This document shows positions 35,851 to 45,283 of a stretch of DNA of 64,000 bases, in pieces. Position 1 is the first letter of the stretch. Every line of letters starts with the position of its first letter. The position numbers and the translations under genes are program-made. The notes beneath the pieces were generated by a model. That model saw only the letters and a program-made list of their open reading frames with translations. It was not told the DNA's origin and made no database searches. This stretch comes from JBNFVY01 sp049943335 (GTDB taxonomy: Bacteria; Pseudomonadota; Alphaproteobacteria; Rhodobacterales; Rhodobacteraceae), in contig NZ_JBNFVY010000011.1 of the NCBI RefSeq assembly GCF_049943335.1, positions 1 to 64,000 on the forward strand, read 5' to 3'.

Positions 35851-37140
35851 TCACCCGCTCAGCGCCGGCAAGGCCGCAGCGCTAGACAGGCGTCGCCAGA
35901 ATGCATCTTTGCCGTCATCGGATTGGCGCAAGGGGGCCAACGCGACCTGGGCGTTTCGAACCAGTTCCTGGCGCCGAGCGGGATCACGCACCAGCGCGCG
36001 AAACGCCCGGCTCAGATCGACCGAAGATGTGACTGCGATTGCGCCGTCGTTGTCGGTCAGTGCGCTGTAGGCGGCCTGGTTGTTGGCGGTGTGCGGCCCA
36101 TGGATCACTGCGGATCCGAAATGGACGGGCTCGAACGGTGTGTGCCCCCCCTTGTTGGCCAGAGATCCCCCGACAAAAACGATGCCCGCCAAGCGATACC
36201 ACAGGGCCATTTCGCCCAGCGTGTCGGCCAGAAACACGTCTGCCTTGCCGGGCGTTTCACCCTTGGAACGGCGCGCCATGGTCAGCCCCTCGGCTTGAAT
36301 GATCCCAGCGACCTCGTCACCGCGATCCGAATGACGCGGGGCCAGGATCAGGCGCAGCGTCGGAATCGCGGCGCGCGCCAGTTTGAATGCGCGCAGCACG
36401 GCGCGTTCTTCGCCCTCGTGGGTGGATGCGCCAAGGACGGTCACATTCGGATCGAAATCCGCCGAGAACCGCGCCAAGACGTCCGCACTGACGTCAGGAA
36501 GTGTGACATCGCCCTTGAGCATCAGGCGTGGACCAATGGCCGAAGGCGCAACGCCGAGCTGCTCGAAATTCTTCTGCGATGTGGCGTCCTGCGCGGCCAG
36601 GTAATCGATGGCGCCGAACACGCGCGTGCGAAAGCGCGCGCCAAGCCGCTGCCAGGTGCGCGCGCTCTTGTCCGACATACGCGCCCCGATCAGGAATATC
36701 GGGACGTTGTGCCCTGCGCAGAGCTGAAACCGATTGGGCCAGATTTCGTTTTCGACCGTGACCAGCGCAGCCGGTTGCCATGCGGACAGGAAACGTTTCA
36801 CGCAGGCGCGCTGATCCAGGGGGGCAAAACGCACCACAACCCGGTCCAATCCCCAGCCTTGTGCATTCAAGCGCCCGGTTTCGGTGTTGCAGGTCAGAAC
36901 GATCCGCAGGTTGGCATCGCGTTTCACGGCGGTGGCTACCATGGCGCGAATGGCGGCCAGTTCGCCGAGCGAGGCGCCGTGAAACCAAAGTACCGGCCCG
37001 CGCGTCACCGATGATTGCGCCCCGAGGCAGAGCCGTTCGCGCAATGCACCGCTGGGCGCCCGGCCTCGTCGCTCACGCAGCCAGAGCCGGGCCAGAATGA
37101 ACGGCGCGGCAACGGTAACTGCAAATCTGTAAAGCATCAT
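35851..37140 (-). CDS. waaA: 3-deoxy-D-manno-octulosonate transferase
   Basis: 429 residues, GT-B fold of family GT30. The N-terminal hydrophobic anchor is followed by LWFHGASLGELAAIRAM with the catalytic Glu, VTVENEIWPN, LGASTHEGEERAVL and FVGGSLANKGGHTPFEPV. The enzyme adds Kdo to lipid IVA in lipopolysaccharide synthesis, so an LPS-bearing outer membrane is implied. A second ATG follows directly (37137). Confidence 0.94.
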   Translation of the reverse strand: MMLYRFAVTVAAPFILARLWLRERRGRAPSGALRERLCLGAQSSVTRGPVLWFHGASLGELAAIRAMVATAVKRDANLRIVLTCNTETGRLNAQGWGLDRVVVRFAPLDQRACVKRFLSAWQPAALVTVENEIWPNRFQLCAGHNVPIFLIGARMSDKSARTWQRLGARFRTRVFGAIDYLAAQDATSQKNFEQLGVAPSAIGPRLMLKGDVTLPDVSADVLARFSADFDPNVTVLGASTHEGEERAVLRAFKLARAAIPTLRLILAPRHSDRGDEVAGIIQAEGLTMARRSKGETPGKADVFLADTLGEMALWYRLAGIVFVGGSLANKGGHTPFEPVHFGSAVIHGPHTANNQAAYSALTDNDGAIAVTSSVDLSRAFRALVRDPARRQELVRNAQVALAPLRQSDDGKDAFWRRLSSAAALPALSG

Positions 37141-37206
37141 GGCGCGGCCGGTCAGGAAAGGCTGGCTGCCGTGATACCTGTGCGCCCTGCGATTGTCTAT
37201 CGGGCG

Positions 37207-39882
37207 CTATTCGGCCGCGTCCATTCGACGGGCATTGGCCAGCAGCGCGGACAATTCCGGCCGGCACGAGCCGCAATTCGTTCCCGCGTTCAAAGCGGCC
37301 CCGATCTGATCGACGCTGGTCAGGTGTTTGTCGGCAATCGCGGCGCTGATGGTGTTCACGCCGATGTCGAAACAGGAACAGACGACCGCGCCGGGGTCGG
37401 GGCGATCCGCGCCAGCCCGGCCAGCCAGGATCGCATCCCCGCGATCACCGCCCAGCATGTTTGCGACCACTCCGCGTGACACCGCGACCGGATCGCGGGC
37501 GGCGAACAGGGCGGCGATGACGCGGTCACCCTGGGTCAGGGCGACACGGGCAAGGCCCCGGGTCGCGTCGATCACCGACAGGGTGGTCATGCTGTCCGGG
37601 GCGACGTCGAACAGGGTGCGGGCAAAGTGTTCCCAGTCCGCGACCGGCGTCGATCCGGCCAGTTCGGTGCGCCACCCCGATCCGACGCGGGCGGTGGCCC
37701 AGTATTCCGATACCGGGGCGGGCCGCACGCTGCTGACAGCGAAACCATACCATGTGGCATCGAAGGGTTTGGCGGCGACGGGGGTGGCCTTGCTTTCGGG
37801 TTGCCCCGAAACCGGGTCTGTATTCGCTTCGACCAGTGCATCGATCCGTCCCGAGGGGGCGGTGTCCTGGGTCCAGTGCATCGGCGCAAAGAAACTGCCG
37901 GGCCGGGCGCGGTCGCTGACAAGAACACGCAGGATCGCCTTGCCATGGGGGCTGGACACTTCGGCCAGATGCGCCGGTTTCAGACCAAGTGCCAGGGCGT
38001 CTGTCGGATGAACTTCAAGATAAGGCTCGCCCATGTGCTGGCTCAGGCGCGGGCTCAGTGCGGTGCGGGTCATGGTGTGCCAGTGGTCCCGCACGCGCCC
38101 GGTATTCAGCCGGTAAGGATGGGCGCTATCAGGTGTCGAGGCCGGGGCGCGGTAGGTGATCGCCAGCATCCGCCCTTTGCCGTTGGGGGTGAAAAACCCG
38201 CCATCGCCAAAAAACCTGCCGCCCGTGCGATTGCGGGTCACGGGCCACTGCACCGGTTTCAATCCGTCGTATTCGGTGTCGCGCAAATGGGCGAGCCCCG
38301 AAATATCAAAGTCACGCCCCAGATTCCCCGCGATACCGGACAGGGCGGCATATTCGCGGAAGATTTCGGCTGGTGAGGTGAAGTCGAAACCATCGCCGTG
38401 GCCCATGGCACGGGCGACGTCGCAGACAATCTGCCAATCGTGGCGCGCTGCGCCGGGGGGCGGCAAGACCTTGCGTTGGCGGCTGATGACCCGTTCGGAA
38501 TTGGTGACGGTGCCGTCCTTTTCGCCCCAGCCTGTCGCGGGCAGAACCACATCCGCCAGTTTCGCCGTGTCGGTGGTGCCGAACATGTCGCTCACGACGA
38601 CGAATTCGCACCCCGCAATGGCTGCGCTTACCTTGTCGGCCTCGGGCATCGACACTGCCGGATTTGTGCACATGACCCACAGGGCCTTGATCTTTCCTTC
38701 GTCCACGGCGCGGAACATGTCGACCGCTTTCAACCCCGGCTGCTCGCAGATGGTGGGCGAGGCCCAGAAATCATGCACGGCTGCCCGATGCTCGGTGTTT
38801 TCGATATCCAGATGGCAGGCGAGCGTGTTCGCCAGGCCACCCACCTCGCGTCCGCCCATGGCATTGGGCTGCCCGGTGACCGACAAAGGCCCCATGCCGG
38901 GCCGCCCGATCCGGCCCGTGGCCAGGTGGCAGTTCACAATGGCATTTACCTTGTCGGCGCCGGCCGAGGATTGGTTGACGCCCTGGCTGTAGATCGTGAC
39001 GACCTTTTGCGTTCCGGCCCAAAGGGCGCAGAATTCCGCAAGCTCTGCGCCCGTCAATCCCGACGCCGACGGATCGCAGGCCTTGGCGGCGGCGACACTG
39101 TCAGCCAGCCCGTCGATATGTGCATTCGTGTAGGCGTGATCGATTGCGCCGGTGTCAGCGATGTGGGCCAGAAGCGCGTTAAAGATCGCCACGTCGCCGC
39201 CGGGGGCGACGGACAGGTGCATATCGGCAAGGTCCGTGGTGGCCGTGCGGCGCGGGTCGATGTTGACCACCTTCATCGATGGCCGCGCCGCCTTGGCCGC
39301 GGCGATGCGCTGATACAGCACCGGGTGACACCAGGCCAAGTTCGATCCGACCAGCACGATCAGATCGGCCTCTTCCAGGTCTTCGTAGTTGCCGGGCACC
39401 GTGTCTGTCCCGAATGCGCGCTTGTGCCCTGCGACCGATGACGCCATGCAGAGCCGCGAATTCGTGTCGATATTCGCCGATCCGATGTAGCCTTTCATCA
39501 GCTTGTTCGCGACATAGTAATCTTCGCTCAGCAATTGGCCGGACACGTAGAAGGCCACGCTGTCGGGCCCGTGTTTTTCGATCGTTGCGCTGAACCGCTC
39601 AGCGACGAGCGCGATTGCGGTGTCCCAGTCCGCGTCGCGCCCGTCGATCCGGGGCGCCAGCAATCGCCCTTCGGTTGATACGGTTTCGCCCAGGGCCGAG
39701 CCCTTTGAACACAGCCGCCCGAAATTGGCGGTGTGTGTCTTGTCCCCCTTGATCGCGACGCCGCCCGCACCGTCCGGTGTGGCCAGCACCCCGCATCCCA
39801 CCCCGCAATAGGCACAGGTCGTGCTAACGGCAGTGCCCGCCGTTGCGGGCGTCGAGCGGAGCTTTTGGCCAGCGCCATCCAT
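37207..39882 (-). CDS. nasA: Assimilatory nitrate reductase catalytic subunit
   Basis: 891 residues. The [4Fe-4S] ligands are in TTCAYCGVGCGV plus NFGRLCSKG. The Mo-bis-MGD cofactor domain has its cysteine ligand in SRLCMASSVAG, then the molybdopterin dinucleotide-binding domain. The last 60 residues hold a BFD-like [2Fe-2S] domain (VVCSCFDIGVNTI...NCGSCRPEL), typical of cytoplasmic NAD(P)H- or ferredoxin-linked enzymes. It reduces nitrate to nitrite. Last gene of the nas operon, sharing one base with the nirD stop. Regulated through NasT/NasS (see leader). Confidence 0.96.
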   Translation of the reverse strand: MDGAGQKLRSTPATAGTAVSTTCAYCGVGCGVLATPDGAGGVAIKGDKTHTANFGRLCSKGSALGETVSTEGRLLAPRIDGRDADWDTAIALVAERFSATIEKHGPDSVAFYVSGQLLSEDYYVANKLMKGYIGSANIDTNSRLCMASSVAGHKRAFGTDTVPGNYEDLEEADLIVLVGSNLAWCHPVLYQRIAAAKAARPSMKVVNIDPRRTATTDLADMHLSVAPGGDVAIFNALLAHIADTGAIDHAYTNAHIDGLADSVAAAKACDPSASGLTGAELAEFCALWAGTQKVVTIYSQGVNQSSAGADKVNAIVNCHLATGRIGRPGMGPLSVTGQPNAMGGREVGGLANTLACHLDIENTEHRAAVHDFWASPTICEQPGLKAVDMFRAVDEGKIKALWVMCTNPAVSMPEADKVSAAIAGCEFVVVSDMFGTTDTAKLADVVLPATGWGEKDGTVTNSERVISRQRKVLPPPGAARHDWQIVCDVARAMGHGDGFDFTSPAEIFREYAALSGIAGNLGRDFDISGLAHLRDTEYDGLKPVQWPVTRNRTGGRFFGDGGFFTPNGKGRMLAITYRAPASTPDSAHPYRLNTGRVRDHWHTMTRTALSPRLSQHMGEPYLEVHPTDALALGLKPAHLAEVSSPHGKAILRVLVSDRARPGSFFAPMHWTQDTAPSGRIDALVEANTDPVSGQPESKATPVAAKPFDATWYGFAVSSVRPAPVSEYWATARVGSGWRTELAGSTPVADWEHFARTLFDVAPDSMTTLSVIDATRGLARVALTQGDRVIAALFAARDPVAVSRGVVANMLGGDRGDAILAGRAGADRPDPGAVVCSCFDIGVNTISAAIADKHLTSVDQIGAALNAGTNCGSCRPELSALLANARRMDAAE

Positions 39883-40211
39883 CAGGCGGCCTTTTCAGCA
39901 AGAAGCGCGCTGTCCAGCAACACGCGCCCGTTTTCGATCCGGGTGGCATAGGTGGCGATCTGCCCGTCGTCTGCGCCCTGCGCCTGTCCTGTTTCCAGGT
40001 CAAACACCCAGTTGTGCAGCGGGCAGGTCACGGATGTGCCGTGCACGATGCCTTCGCTCAGCGGCCCGCCCTTGTGCGGGCAGCGATCGGATGTGGCATA
40101 CACTTCGTCTGGGGTGGTGCGGAAAACCGCCACGCAGCCCACCTTGGTTTTCACGATCCGCGCGCCCCGAACGGGGATGTCGTCCAGCGATCCGATGTCG
40201 ATCCAGCTCAT
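39882..40211 (-). CDS. nirD: Nitrite reductase small subunit
   Basis: 109 residues, Rieske-type. CPHKGGPLSEGIVHG and CPLHNWVFDLETGQ give the Cys-X-His ... Cys-X2-His ligands of a [2Fe-2S] centre; some NirD lack them, but here they are complete. It works with NirB in NAD(P)H-dependent reduction of nitrite to ammonium. The ATG forms an ATGA overlap with the nirB stop; longer in-frame starts up to 40397 lie inside nirB and look unconserved. Confidence 0.95.
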   Translation of the reverse strand: MSWIDIGSLDDIPVRGARIVKTKVGCVAVFRTTPDEVYATSDRCPHKGGPLSEGIVHGTSVTCPLHNWVFDLETGQAQGADDGQIATYATRIENGRVLLDSALLAEKAA

Positions 40212-42643
40212 TCCGCAGCCTCCAGTGTAAGGTCGGCAAGGGGGCGGTACTTGTCGGCACGCTTTTCGGCGTGGTCTGCCCATGGGTCCTTGCGATAGAC
40301 CGATTGCGAGATTTCGAAGCGTTCGTTCAGCGCCTGGCGTTCGGCGTCGTCCGACAGTGTTGCGATGACCCAATCCAGCCCCACCTTTGCGACCCATTTG
40401 TAGGCGCGATCCAGATACTTGGCATTTTCACGATAGAGCTGAACAAAGGCCGTCACCCATTCGATGGCTTCTTCTTCGGTGGCGGCGTCGTGCAGGCGCT
40501 CGGTTTCCTTCACGTCCATGCCCGCAGCGCCAGCGACACTGACCTGAAAGCCGCTGTCGACGCAGATGATGCCCACGTCCTTGCACGTCGCTTCGGCGCA
40601 GTTGCGCGGGCAGCCGGAGACGCCCAGCTTGACCTTGTGCGGGGTCCACGATCCCCACAGCTTCTTTTCCAGCTTGATGCCCAGCCCGGTGCTGTCCTGG
40701 GTACCAAAACGGCAATGATCGGTGCCAACGCAGGTTTTCACCGTGCGCAGCCCCTTGGAATAGGCGTGGCCCGACACCATCCCGGCCTGGTTCAGATCAT
40801 ACCAGATCGCCGGCAGGTCTTCTTTCTTGACGCCAAGCAGGTCGATACGCATTCCGCCAGTGACCTTGACGGTCGGCACGTCGTACTTGTCGGCCGCGTC
40901 CGCAATGGCGCGCAGTTCATCCGGCGACGTGATCCCGCCCCACATGCGCGGCATGACGCTATAGGTGCCATCTTTCTGGATATTGGCGTGGTTGCGTTCG
41001 TTCACGAAACGCGATTGCAGATCGTCCTGATAGTCCAGCGGCCAGTCGGCCAGCAGGTAAAAGTTGATGGCCGGGCGGCATACGTGACAGCCGTTCAGGG
41101 TCTTCCAACCCAGTTCCTGCCAGACGGCCGGCTGGGATTTCAGTTCCCGGCTTTTGATCAAGAGCCGCACGTCTTCATGCGTCAGGTCGGTGCAGTTACA
41201 GACCGACGCTGCGGCGGGAATGACGAAATCGTCGCCCAGCGTGACGCCCAGCACCTGTTCGACCAGCCCGCTACAGGTCCCGCAGGACCCCGAAGCCTTG
41301 GTCGTTGCCTTGATCGCATCAAGTGTGGACGCGCCCGTGTTGATCGCGGCCACGATATCAGCTTTGGAAACGCCGTTGCAGCCGCAGATCTCTGCGTCAT
41401 CCGGTAAGGCTGCAACGGCCGCCATAGGGTCCGCGGAGGCGCCCCCCTGAAAGGCCGGGCCAAAGATCAGCGTGTCGCGCATGTCTTCGACATCGGTACC
41501 GTCCTTGATCTGGCTATAGAACCAGGCGCCGTCGGCGGTGTCGCCGTACATCACGGCCCCGATCAGACGATTGCCCTGTAGGATCAAGCGTTTGTAGACG
41601 CCGCGTGCGGGGTCGCGGAACACGATGTCTTCGCGGTCTTCGCCCTCGGCGAAATCCCCGGCGCTGAACAGATCGCACCCGGTTACCTTCAGCTTGGTGG
41701 ACACTTCCTTGTTCACAAAGCACGCCTCTTCGCCCAGCAGCGTCTTGGCCAGCACCTTGGCCTGATCGTAGAGCGGGGCAACCAGCCCGAATATCGCGCC
41801 ATTGTGCTCAACGCATTCGCCAAGGCTCAGGATATCTTCGTCCGAGGTCACCATCTGGTCATCGACGTGGATGCCCTTGCCCACGGCCAGACCGGCCTCT
41901 TGCGCCAGGGCGATGTTCGGGCGGATACCCACCGCCATCACCAGCAGATCGCAGGGCAGTTCGGTGCCATCGTCCAGCGCCAAGGCGCGCACCTTGCCAT
42001 CGGCGCCCAGAATTTCCTTGGAATTGGCTTGGCAAAGCACGTTGATCCCTTTGTCCATCAGCGACTTGCGCAGAAGGTATCCCGCAGCTTCGTCCAGCTG
42101 ACGTTCCATCAAATGGCCCATGATGTGCACCACCGTGACGTCCACGCCGCGCAGGCGCAGGCCCGCGGCGGCTTCCAGCCCCAGCAGGCCGCCGCCGATC
42201 ACGACAGCCTTGGCGTCTGGTTTGGCGCCCAGATCGATCATGCGGTTGGTGTCTTCAAGATCGCGGTAGGGGATCACGCCCTCAAGATCGTGGCCGGGCA
42301 GGGGGATCATGAACGGGTTCGAACCGGTCGCCACCACAAGTTTGTCATAGGGAACAGGGCCCTGTTCGCCGTGAACCACCTTGGCCGCGCGGTCGATCGA
42401 CACCACCTTTTCGCCAAAGCGGCAGGTGACGTTGTGCTGGGCGTACCAGGCATCGTCGTGGGTGACGATTTCCTCGTAGGACTTTTCCCCCGACAGCACC
42501 GGCGACAGCATCAGGCGGTTGTAGTTCCCGCGCGGCTCGGCGTTGAAAAGGGTGACTTCGTAAGCGGTGGGATCGGCATCAAAAAGATGCTCTAGCATCC
42601 GTCCCGATGCCATCCCCGCGCCAATAACAACAAGTTTTTTCAT
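40208..42643 (-). CDS. nirB: NAD(P)H-dependent nitrite reductase large subunit
   Basis: 811 residues. N-terminal FAD/NAD domain (LVVIGAGMASGRMLEHL, VIGGGLLGLEAAAGLR), two BFD-like [2Fe-2S] regions (CGCNGVSKADIV...CGTCSG, and CNCTDL...GCHVCRP), then the siroheme-[4Fe-4S] domain with TCVGTDHCRFG and GVSGCPRNCAEATC as cluster ligands. It makes ammonium from nitrite. The ATG at 42643 has a GAGAGG site and lies 11 bases after the GAF gene; a start at 42661 is less likely. Confidence 0.96.
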   Translation of the reverse strand: MKKLVVIGAGMASGRMLEHLFDADPTAYEVTLFNAEPRGNYNRLMLSPVLSGEKSYEEIVTHDDAWYAQHNVTCRFGEKVVSIDRAAKVVHGEQGPVPYDKLVVATGSNPFMIPLPGHDLEGVIPYRDLEDTNRMIDLGAKPDAKAVVIGGGLLGLEAAAGLRLRGVDVTVVHIMGHLMERQLDEAAGYLLRKSLMDKGINVLCQANSKEILGADGKVRALALDDGTELPCDLLVMAVGIRPNIALAQEAGLAVGKGIHVDDQMVTSDEDILSLGECVEHNGAIFGLVAPLYDQAKVLAKTLLGEEACFVNKEVSTKLKVTGCDLFSAGDFAEGEDREDIVFRDPARGVYKRLILQGNRLIGAVMYGDTADGAWFYSQIKDGTDVEDMRDTLIFGPAFQGGASADPMAAVAALPDDAEICGCNGVSKADIVAAINTGASTLDAIKATTKASGSCGTCSGLVEQVLGVTLGDDFVIPAAASVCNCTDLTHEDVRLLIKSRELKSQPAVWQELGWKTLNGCHVCRPAINFYLLADWPLDYQDDLQSRFVNERNHANIQKDGTYSVMPRMWGGITSPDELRAIADAADKYDVPTVKVTGGMRIDLLGVKKEDLPAIWYDLNQAGMVSGHAYSKGLRTVKTCVGTDHCRFGTQDSTGLGIKLEKKLWGSWTPHKVKLGVSGCPRNCAEATCKDVGIICVDSGFQVSVAGAAGMDVKETERLHDAATEEEAIEWVTAFVQLYRENAKYLDRAYKWVAKVGLDWVIATLSDDAERQALNERFEISQSVYRKDPWADHAEKRADKYRPLADLTLEAAE

Positions 42644-42654
42644 GCCTGAACCTC

Positions 42655-43590
42655 TCAGCAATACCAGGCGACAATATGCGCCAGTTCGTGTTCGCTATGG
42701 ATGGGTAGAACAACGACCGTGTCGTATCCGGCCAGTCCGGGTTTGTTCTGTTCGACCAAGGGCAACCCGGTGCCCAGAACCTGCCCGACCGGCCCCTTGA
42801 ACGCGCTGATGCGGCGCTCGACCTCGTCGTTGAAGAGCGAGCCTTCGCGCGCGCAGATCCCGTCGATCAGCACGGCTTCGGACTTTTGCCCGACCTTCGC
42901 GGCGCGCGCGTCCCAGATTTCAAACCGGCGGGCCAGCGGCGTGCCCCGGGCGGACAGCATGGTCAGGATCGTGGGCGCACTGGGCGACGGAACCGGCAGG
43001 CCCAGCCCGTTGGTCAGCCCGGCGCGGCCCGCGCTTTCCGAGCGGACAAAGCGATAACCAGATCCCAGATCACGAAACAGCATCGGCGTATTGGCGGCCC
43101 AGACGCCCCCGGGCAGGCCTTGGCCGCGCGGGAAATGCGTATGTTGCGACACCCATTCGAAATGCTTGGCCGCGCCGTAATAGCCTTCGTCCACGGTCAG
43201 GATATTGTCGTTTGGCGCCCAAACCTCGATTGCGCCGATCCGCTCATCGTCGTCCGAACACAGCGTCACAAGAACCGCCTTGAGCGTGCTTGCGGCAAAT
43301 ACCGGAATAGCCACGGCCGCGGTCAGGCCTGCGGCCTTGGCCGCCTCGGTGCGTTTGAAATATGATCCATCGAATTTCTTCAGCACGATCGGCTTTTCTT
43401 CGGCCCATGCCTTGCCGGGCAAACCTTCGCCCTTGGCAAAACTCTGGCGTTCGGAAATCGACGCAAAGTCGTTCAGATCGCCATAAGTGCCTTTGGACAA
43501 AACCAATTTGTCGCCTTCGGGCACCCAGACCTCGGTCACTTCAATGAAGGGGCGGACCTGTTCGGCGGTTTCAACACTGGTGTCGGCCAT
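42655..43590 (-). CDS. Tandem GAF-domain protein in nitrate operon
   Basis: 311 residues with a clear internal duplication: both halves contain VW(V/A)P, GxYG, GxGLPGxxWA and Y(F/R)xR(T/S)EXAxxAGL (near residues 20-90 and 120-190). The remainder is a third, weaker GAF-like segment. There is no DNA-binding, kinase or cyclase domain, so the protein is probably a sensor or partner without its own output. Located between the transporter ATPase and nirB, overlapping the ATPase stop (TGATG), so co-expressed with nitrate assimilation. Ligand unknown; nitrate or redox are guesses. Confidence 0.78.
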   Translation of the reverse strand: MADTSVETAEQVRPFIEVTEVWVPEGDKLVLSKGTYGDLNDFASISERQSFAKGEGLPGKAWAEEKPIVLKKFDGSYFKRTEAAKAAGLTAAVAIPVFAASTLKAVLVTLCSDDDERIGAIEVWAPNDNILTVDEGYYGAAKHFEWVSQHTHFPRGQGLPGGVWAANTPMLFRDLGSGYRFVRSESAGRAGLTNGLGLPVPSPSAPTILTMLSARGTPLARRFEIWDARAAKVGQKSEAVLIDGICAREGSLFNDEVERRISAFKGPVGQVLGTGLPLVEQNKPGLAGYDTVVVLPIHSEHELAHIVAWYC

Positions 43591-45278
43591 CACGCCGCCT
43601 CCTTCTTGCCGGCGTTGCCTTGCGGCTTGGATTTGGGCTTGGCGCCATGTTCGTATTCCTCAAGGAAACTCAGAACCTGTTCGCGGTAGCTGTAGTAATC
43701 GGGATGTTCGAGCAGCGCTTTTCGGGTGCGCGGGCGGGGCAGATCAACGTCCACGATGCGCCCGATCGTGGCCTGCGGTCCGTTGGTCATCATCACCACG
43801 CGGTCGGCCAGCAGGATCGCCTCGTCGACGTCGTGCGTCACGCAAACGGCGGTGACCTTGGTCCGGCTCCAGACCTCCATCAGCACTTCTTGCAATTCCC
43901 AACGGGTCAGGCTGTCGAGCATGCCGAAAGGTTCATCCAGAAGCAGCAGCTTGGGGGACAGGGCAAAGGCGCGCGCGATGCCGACACGCTGACGCATGCC
44001 GTTCGACATGTCGCTGGCGGATTTGTCCATCGCATCGGCCAGGCCCACGCGTTCAAGATAGTATTCCACCACGTCCTGGCGTTCCTGTCGCGAGGCGCCG
44101 GGATAGACCCGATCCACCCCGATCGAGCAGTTTTCCCGCGCCGTCAGCCACGGAAAGAGCGATGGCGACTGGAACACCACGGCGCGTTCGGGGTCAGCCC
44201 CTTCGACATGGCGGCCATCCAGTTTGATCGCGCCCTTCGAAATATCATTCAGCCCGGCGGTCATCGTCAGAACGGTTGACTTGCCGCAGCCCGAATGGCC
44301 GATCAGGGAAATGAATTCGCCCTTGTTCACCTTCAGATCGAAGTCTTCGACCACGGTCAGCGGGCCTTTGGGGGTTGGGTAGATCTTGTGTAACTGACTG
44401 AAATCAAGGAATCTGTCTTCGATCAGCCCTTCCTGGGCCTTGGCAACGGCGGCGGGCACCCCGTGGATGGGGGTGATGCCGGGCAACATGCGGGTTTCTT
44501 CGATCTTGGACGCCATTCCGACATCCATCAGATAGCCGGTGACTTCGGCGCGCAGGCGCTTGAAGGTTTCGTCATGGTTCATCGCGGTGCGGTCGCGCGG
44601 GCGCGGGATGGTCACTTCGACGGCGCTGCCCAGCGTTCCGTCGGGGTTCAGCGGGATGATGCGGTCGGCCAGCAGGATCGCTTCGTCGACATCGTTGGTG
44701 ATCAGAACGCAGGTCTTTTTGGCGGCGTCCCAAATGGCCTCGATCTCGTCGGCCAGATTGGCACGGGTCAGGGCATCAAGCGCGCTAAGCGGTTCATCCA
44801 AAAGCAGAACTTCGGGGTCCATCGCCAAGGCGCGGGCCACGTTCACCCGCTGGCGCATGCCGCCCGACAGCTCGGCCGGTTTGCGCGTCTTGGCGTGGCT
44901 CAGGCCCACCATCTTGACGTATTCGTCGACCTTGGCGTGACGATCCGGCTTGGACATGTTGGGGAAAATCGTGTCCACGGCCAGCTGGACGTTTCCATCC
45001 ACGGACAGCCACGGCATCAGCGAATAGTTTTGAAAGATCACGCCGCGTTCGGGGCCGGGGCCGTCGATGGGTTTTCCCTTGAAGGTCACGCTGCCCTTGG
45101 TGGGCATTTCCAGCCCGGCCATCAGGTTGATCAGCGTGGTCTTGCCGGTCCCCGAAAAGCCCAGAAGGACAAGGAATTCGCCTTCCTGAACTTCGAGATT
45201 GATATCCTTCAGCACGTCGGCCTTGTCAGTGCCATGACCGAAGCTTTTGGAAACATTGTCGAATTTAATGACTGACAT
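43590..45278 (-). CDS. Nitrate ABC transporter, two ATPase domains fused (NrtC/NrtD type)
   Basis: 562 residues with two complete ABC ATPase domains. The first (about 1-240) has Walker A LGFSGTGKTT and signature ELSGGMRQRV; the second (about 300-530) has GHSGCGKST and the altered signature DMSNGMRQRV, with Walker B LLLDEPFGMLD. Each half is NrtD-like; there is no NrtA-like domain as in cyanobacterial NrtC. The first signature is LSGGM, the second MSNGM. ATG 45278 is used; a GTG at 45287 overlaps the nrtB stop. Confidence 0.9.
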   Translation of the reverse strand: MSVIKFDNVSKSFGHGTDKADVLKDINLEVQEGEFLVLLGFSGTGKTTLINLMAGLEMPTKGSVTFKGKPIDGPGPERGVIFQNYSLMPWLSVDGNVQLAVDTIFPNMSKPDRHAKVDEYVKMVGLSHAKTRKPAELSGGMRQRVNVARALAMDPEVLLLDEPLSALDALTRANLADEIEAIWDAAKKTCVLITNDVDEAILLADRIIPLNPDGTLGSAVEVTIPRPRDRTAMNHDETFKRLRAEVTGYLMDVGMASKIEETRMLPGITPIHGVPAAVAKAQEGLIEDRFLDFSQLHKIYPTPKGPLTVVEDFDLKVNKGEFISLIGHSGCGKSTVLTMTAGLNDISKGAIKLDGRHVEGADPERAVVFQSPSLFPWLTARENCSIGVDRVYPGASRQERQDVVEYYLERVGLADAMDKSASDMSNGMRQRVGIARAFALSPKLLLLDEPFGMLDSLTRWELQEVLMEVWSRTKVTAVCVTHDVDEAILLADRVVMMTNGPQATIGRIVDVDLPRPRTRKALLEHPDYYSYREQVLSFLEEYEHGAKPKSKPQGNAGKKEAA

Positions 45279-45283
45279 GACGC

